A stretch of DNA of 7,114 nucleotides from Actinomycetota bacterium (GTDB lineage: Bacteria > Actinomycetota > Acidimicrobiia > Actinomarinales > Actinomarinaceae). The translations under genes were made by a program, and so were the position numbers. The notes under the pieces were generated by a model that ran no database searches, was not told the origin of the DNA, and saw only the letters and a program-made list of their open reading frames with translations. The stretch lies in assembly GCA_002724835.1 (NCBI GenBank), contig PBPX01000062.1, forward strand, positions 1 to 7,114. The letters are read 5' to 3'. Below are positions 7,006-7,114 of the stretch, in pieces (the first letter of the stretch is position 1; each line of letters starts with the position of its first letter).

Positions 7006-7114
7006 GGCAAAATTCTATAAAGGTTAATTGGTTAGGACCATGCTTAAGTTCCCGTAAGAACTTGAATCCTAAAAACTTTAGAAGTTTTAGATGAGCGGTA
7101 TTCCGTTTATCTAC
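6935..7114 (-). CDS. gp13: gp13-like protein with GNAT-acetyltransferase-like C-terminus, N-terminus outside window
   Basis: The minus-strand frame from 7114 runs 59 codons to a TGA at 6937-6935; the start lies beyond the window. The first residues, VDKRNTAHLKLLKFLGFKF, match the pattern near the end of T7 gp13 (GNTSHIRFLKTIG), followed in both by a short strand ending in FIEF here and LFTI in T7. The N..H...L..LGF pattern is the usual C-terminal helix and strand of the GNAT acetyltransferase fold. T7 gp13 is a small protein needed for virion assembly; whether it has enzyme activity is not shown here. Its position just before the gp14-like gene supports the call. The last 71 nt overlap gp14 in another frame. 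The final 21 residues, after CRV, are Arg/Ser/Asn/Pro-rich and unlike the conserved part, and probably read through what is a stop in relatives (see findings). Confidence 0.72.
   Translation of the reverse strand, partial: VDKRNTAHLKLLKFLGFKFLRELKHGPNQLTFIEFCRVRTSINDLNGPINGRPSSRTQR
7046..7063. repeat. Short perfect inverted repeat upstream of the gp14-like start
   Basis: AAGTTC at 7046-7051 and GAACTT at 7058-7063 are perfect inverted copies separated by six bases. They could form a 6-bp hairpin in the transcript about 40 nt before the gp14 start. The arms lie within gp13 codons (Lys-Phe-Leu-Arg-Glu-Leu), so the pairing may be chance. There is no U-tract and the stem is too weak for a terminator. 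Confidence 0.4.
7069..7090. repeat. Imperfect inverted repeat inside the gp13-like gene
   Basis: CTAAAAACTT at 7069-7078 and AAGTTTTAG at 7082-7090 pair over nine base pairs with one bulged base and a three-base loop. In the gene it encodes a Leu/Lys run (LKLLKFL), whose AT-rich codons naturally make such palindromes. It sits directly upstream of the 7046-7063 inverted repeat, giving two tandem possible hairpins before gp14. A regulatory role is unproven. Confidence 0.4.

Noticed and set aside
6311..7114. Phage promoter or terminator between the genes
   Set aside because: The gaps are 8 nt or overlaps, I see no T7-type or bacterial promoter pattern, and the hairpins before gp14 lack a U-tract and lie within coding sequence.
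1..7114. Anti-defence genes, mobile elements, CRISPR arrays, tRNAs or retroelements
   Set aside because: The whole window is accounted for by four structural genes, and no cloverleaf, terminal repeats, direct-repeat arrays or relevant motifs were seen on either strand.

Overview
This window is best read as part of the virion-structure module of a T7-like podovirus (Autographiviridae type). It is AT-rich, and every gene is on the minus strand, so transcription runs from the high-coordinate end to position 1. The low G+C and the look of the proteins fit marine podoviruses such as pelagiphages or cyanophages. The host assignment is an inference, because no host-specific marker is present.

In transcription order the layout is as follows. 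At 7114-6935 is the 3' end of a gp13-like, GNAT-fold-like protein. At 7005-6319 is a complete gp14-like internal virion protein (228 aa) with a GTG start. At 6310-4019 is a complete gp15-like internal core protein (763 aa). At 4019-1 is a very long gp16-like internal core protein of at least 1,339 aa, still open at the window edge. Order, sizes and tight packing match T7 genes 13-14-15-16. The genes overlap by 71 nt (13/14), are 8 nt apart (14/15), and overlap by 1 nt in TAATG (15/16). There is no intergenic space for a promoter or terminator inside the window, so all four must be expressed from an upstream late promoter.

In T7, gp14, gp15 and gp16 stack as the internal core on the portal inside the capsid. 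On infection they are ejected and form a channel across the outer membrane, periplasm and inner membrane, which then draws in the DNA. gp13 is a small protein needed for virion assembly. The same roles are inferred here.

The points most worth a second look are these: a canonical EF-hand-type calcium loop near the N-terminus of the gp16-like protein; no recognisable T7-type transglycosylase motif at that N-terminus, which is strongly acidic instead; a long 13/14 overlap that looks like a stop-codon loss caused by a silent T-to-C change in the second codon of gene 14; and a GTG start for gene 14 with no Shine-Dalgarno sequence. I see no defence system, mobile element, CRISPR array, tRNA or other non-phage cargo. 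The plus strand carries only shadow reading frames.
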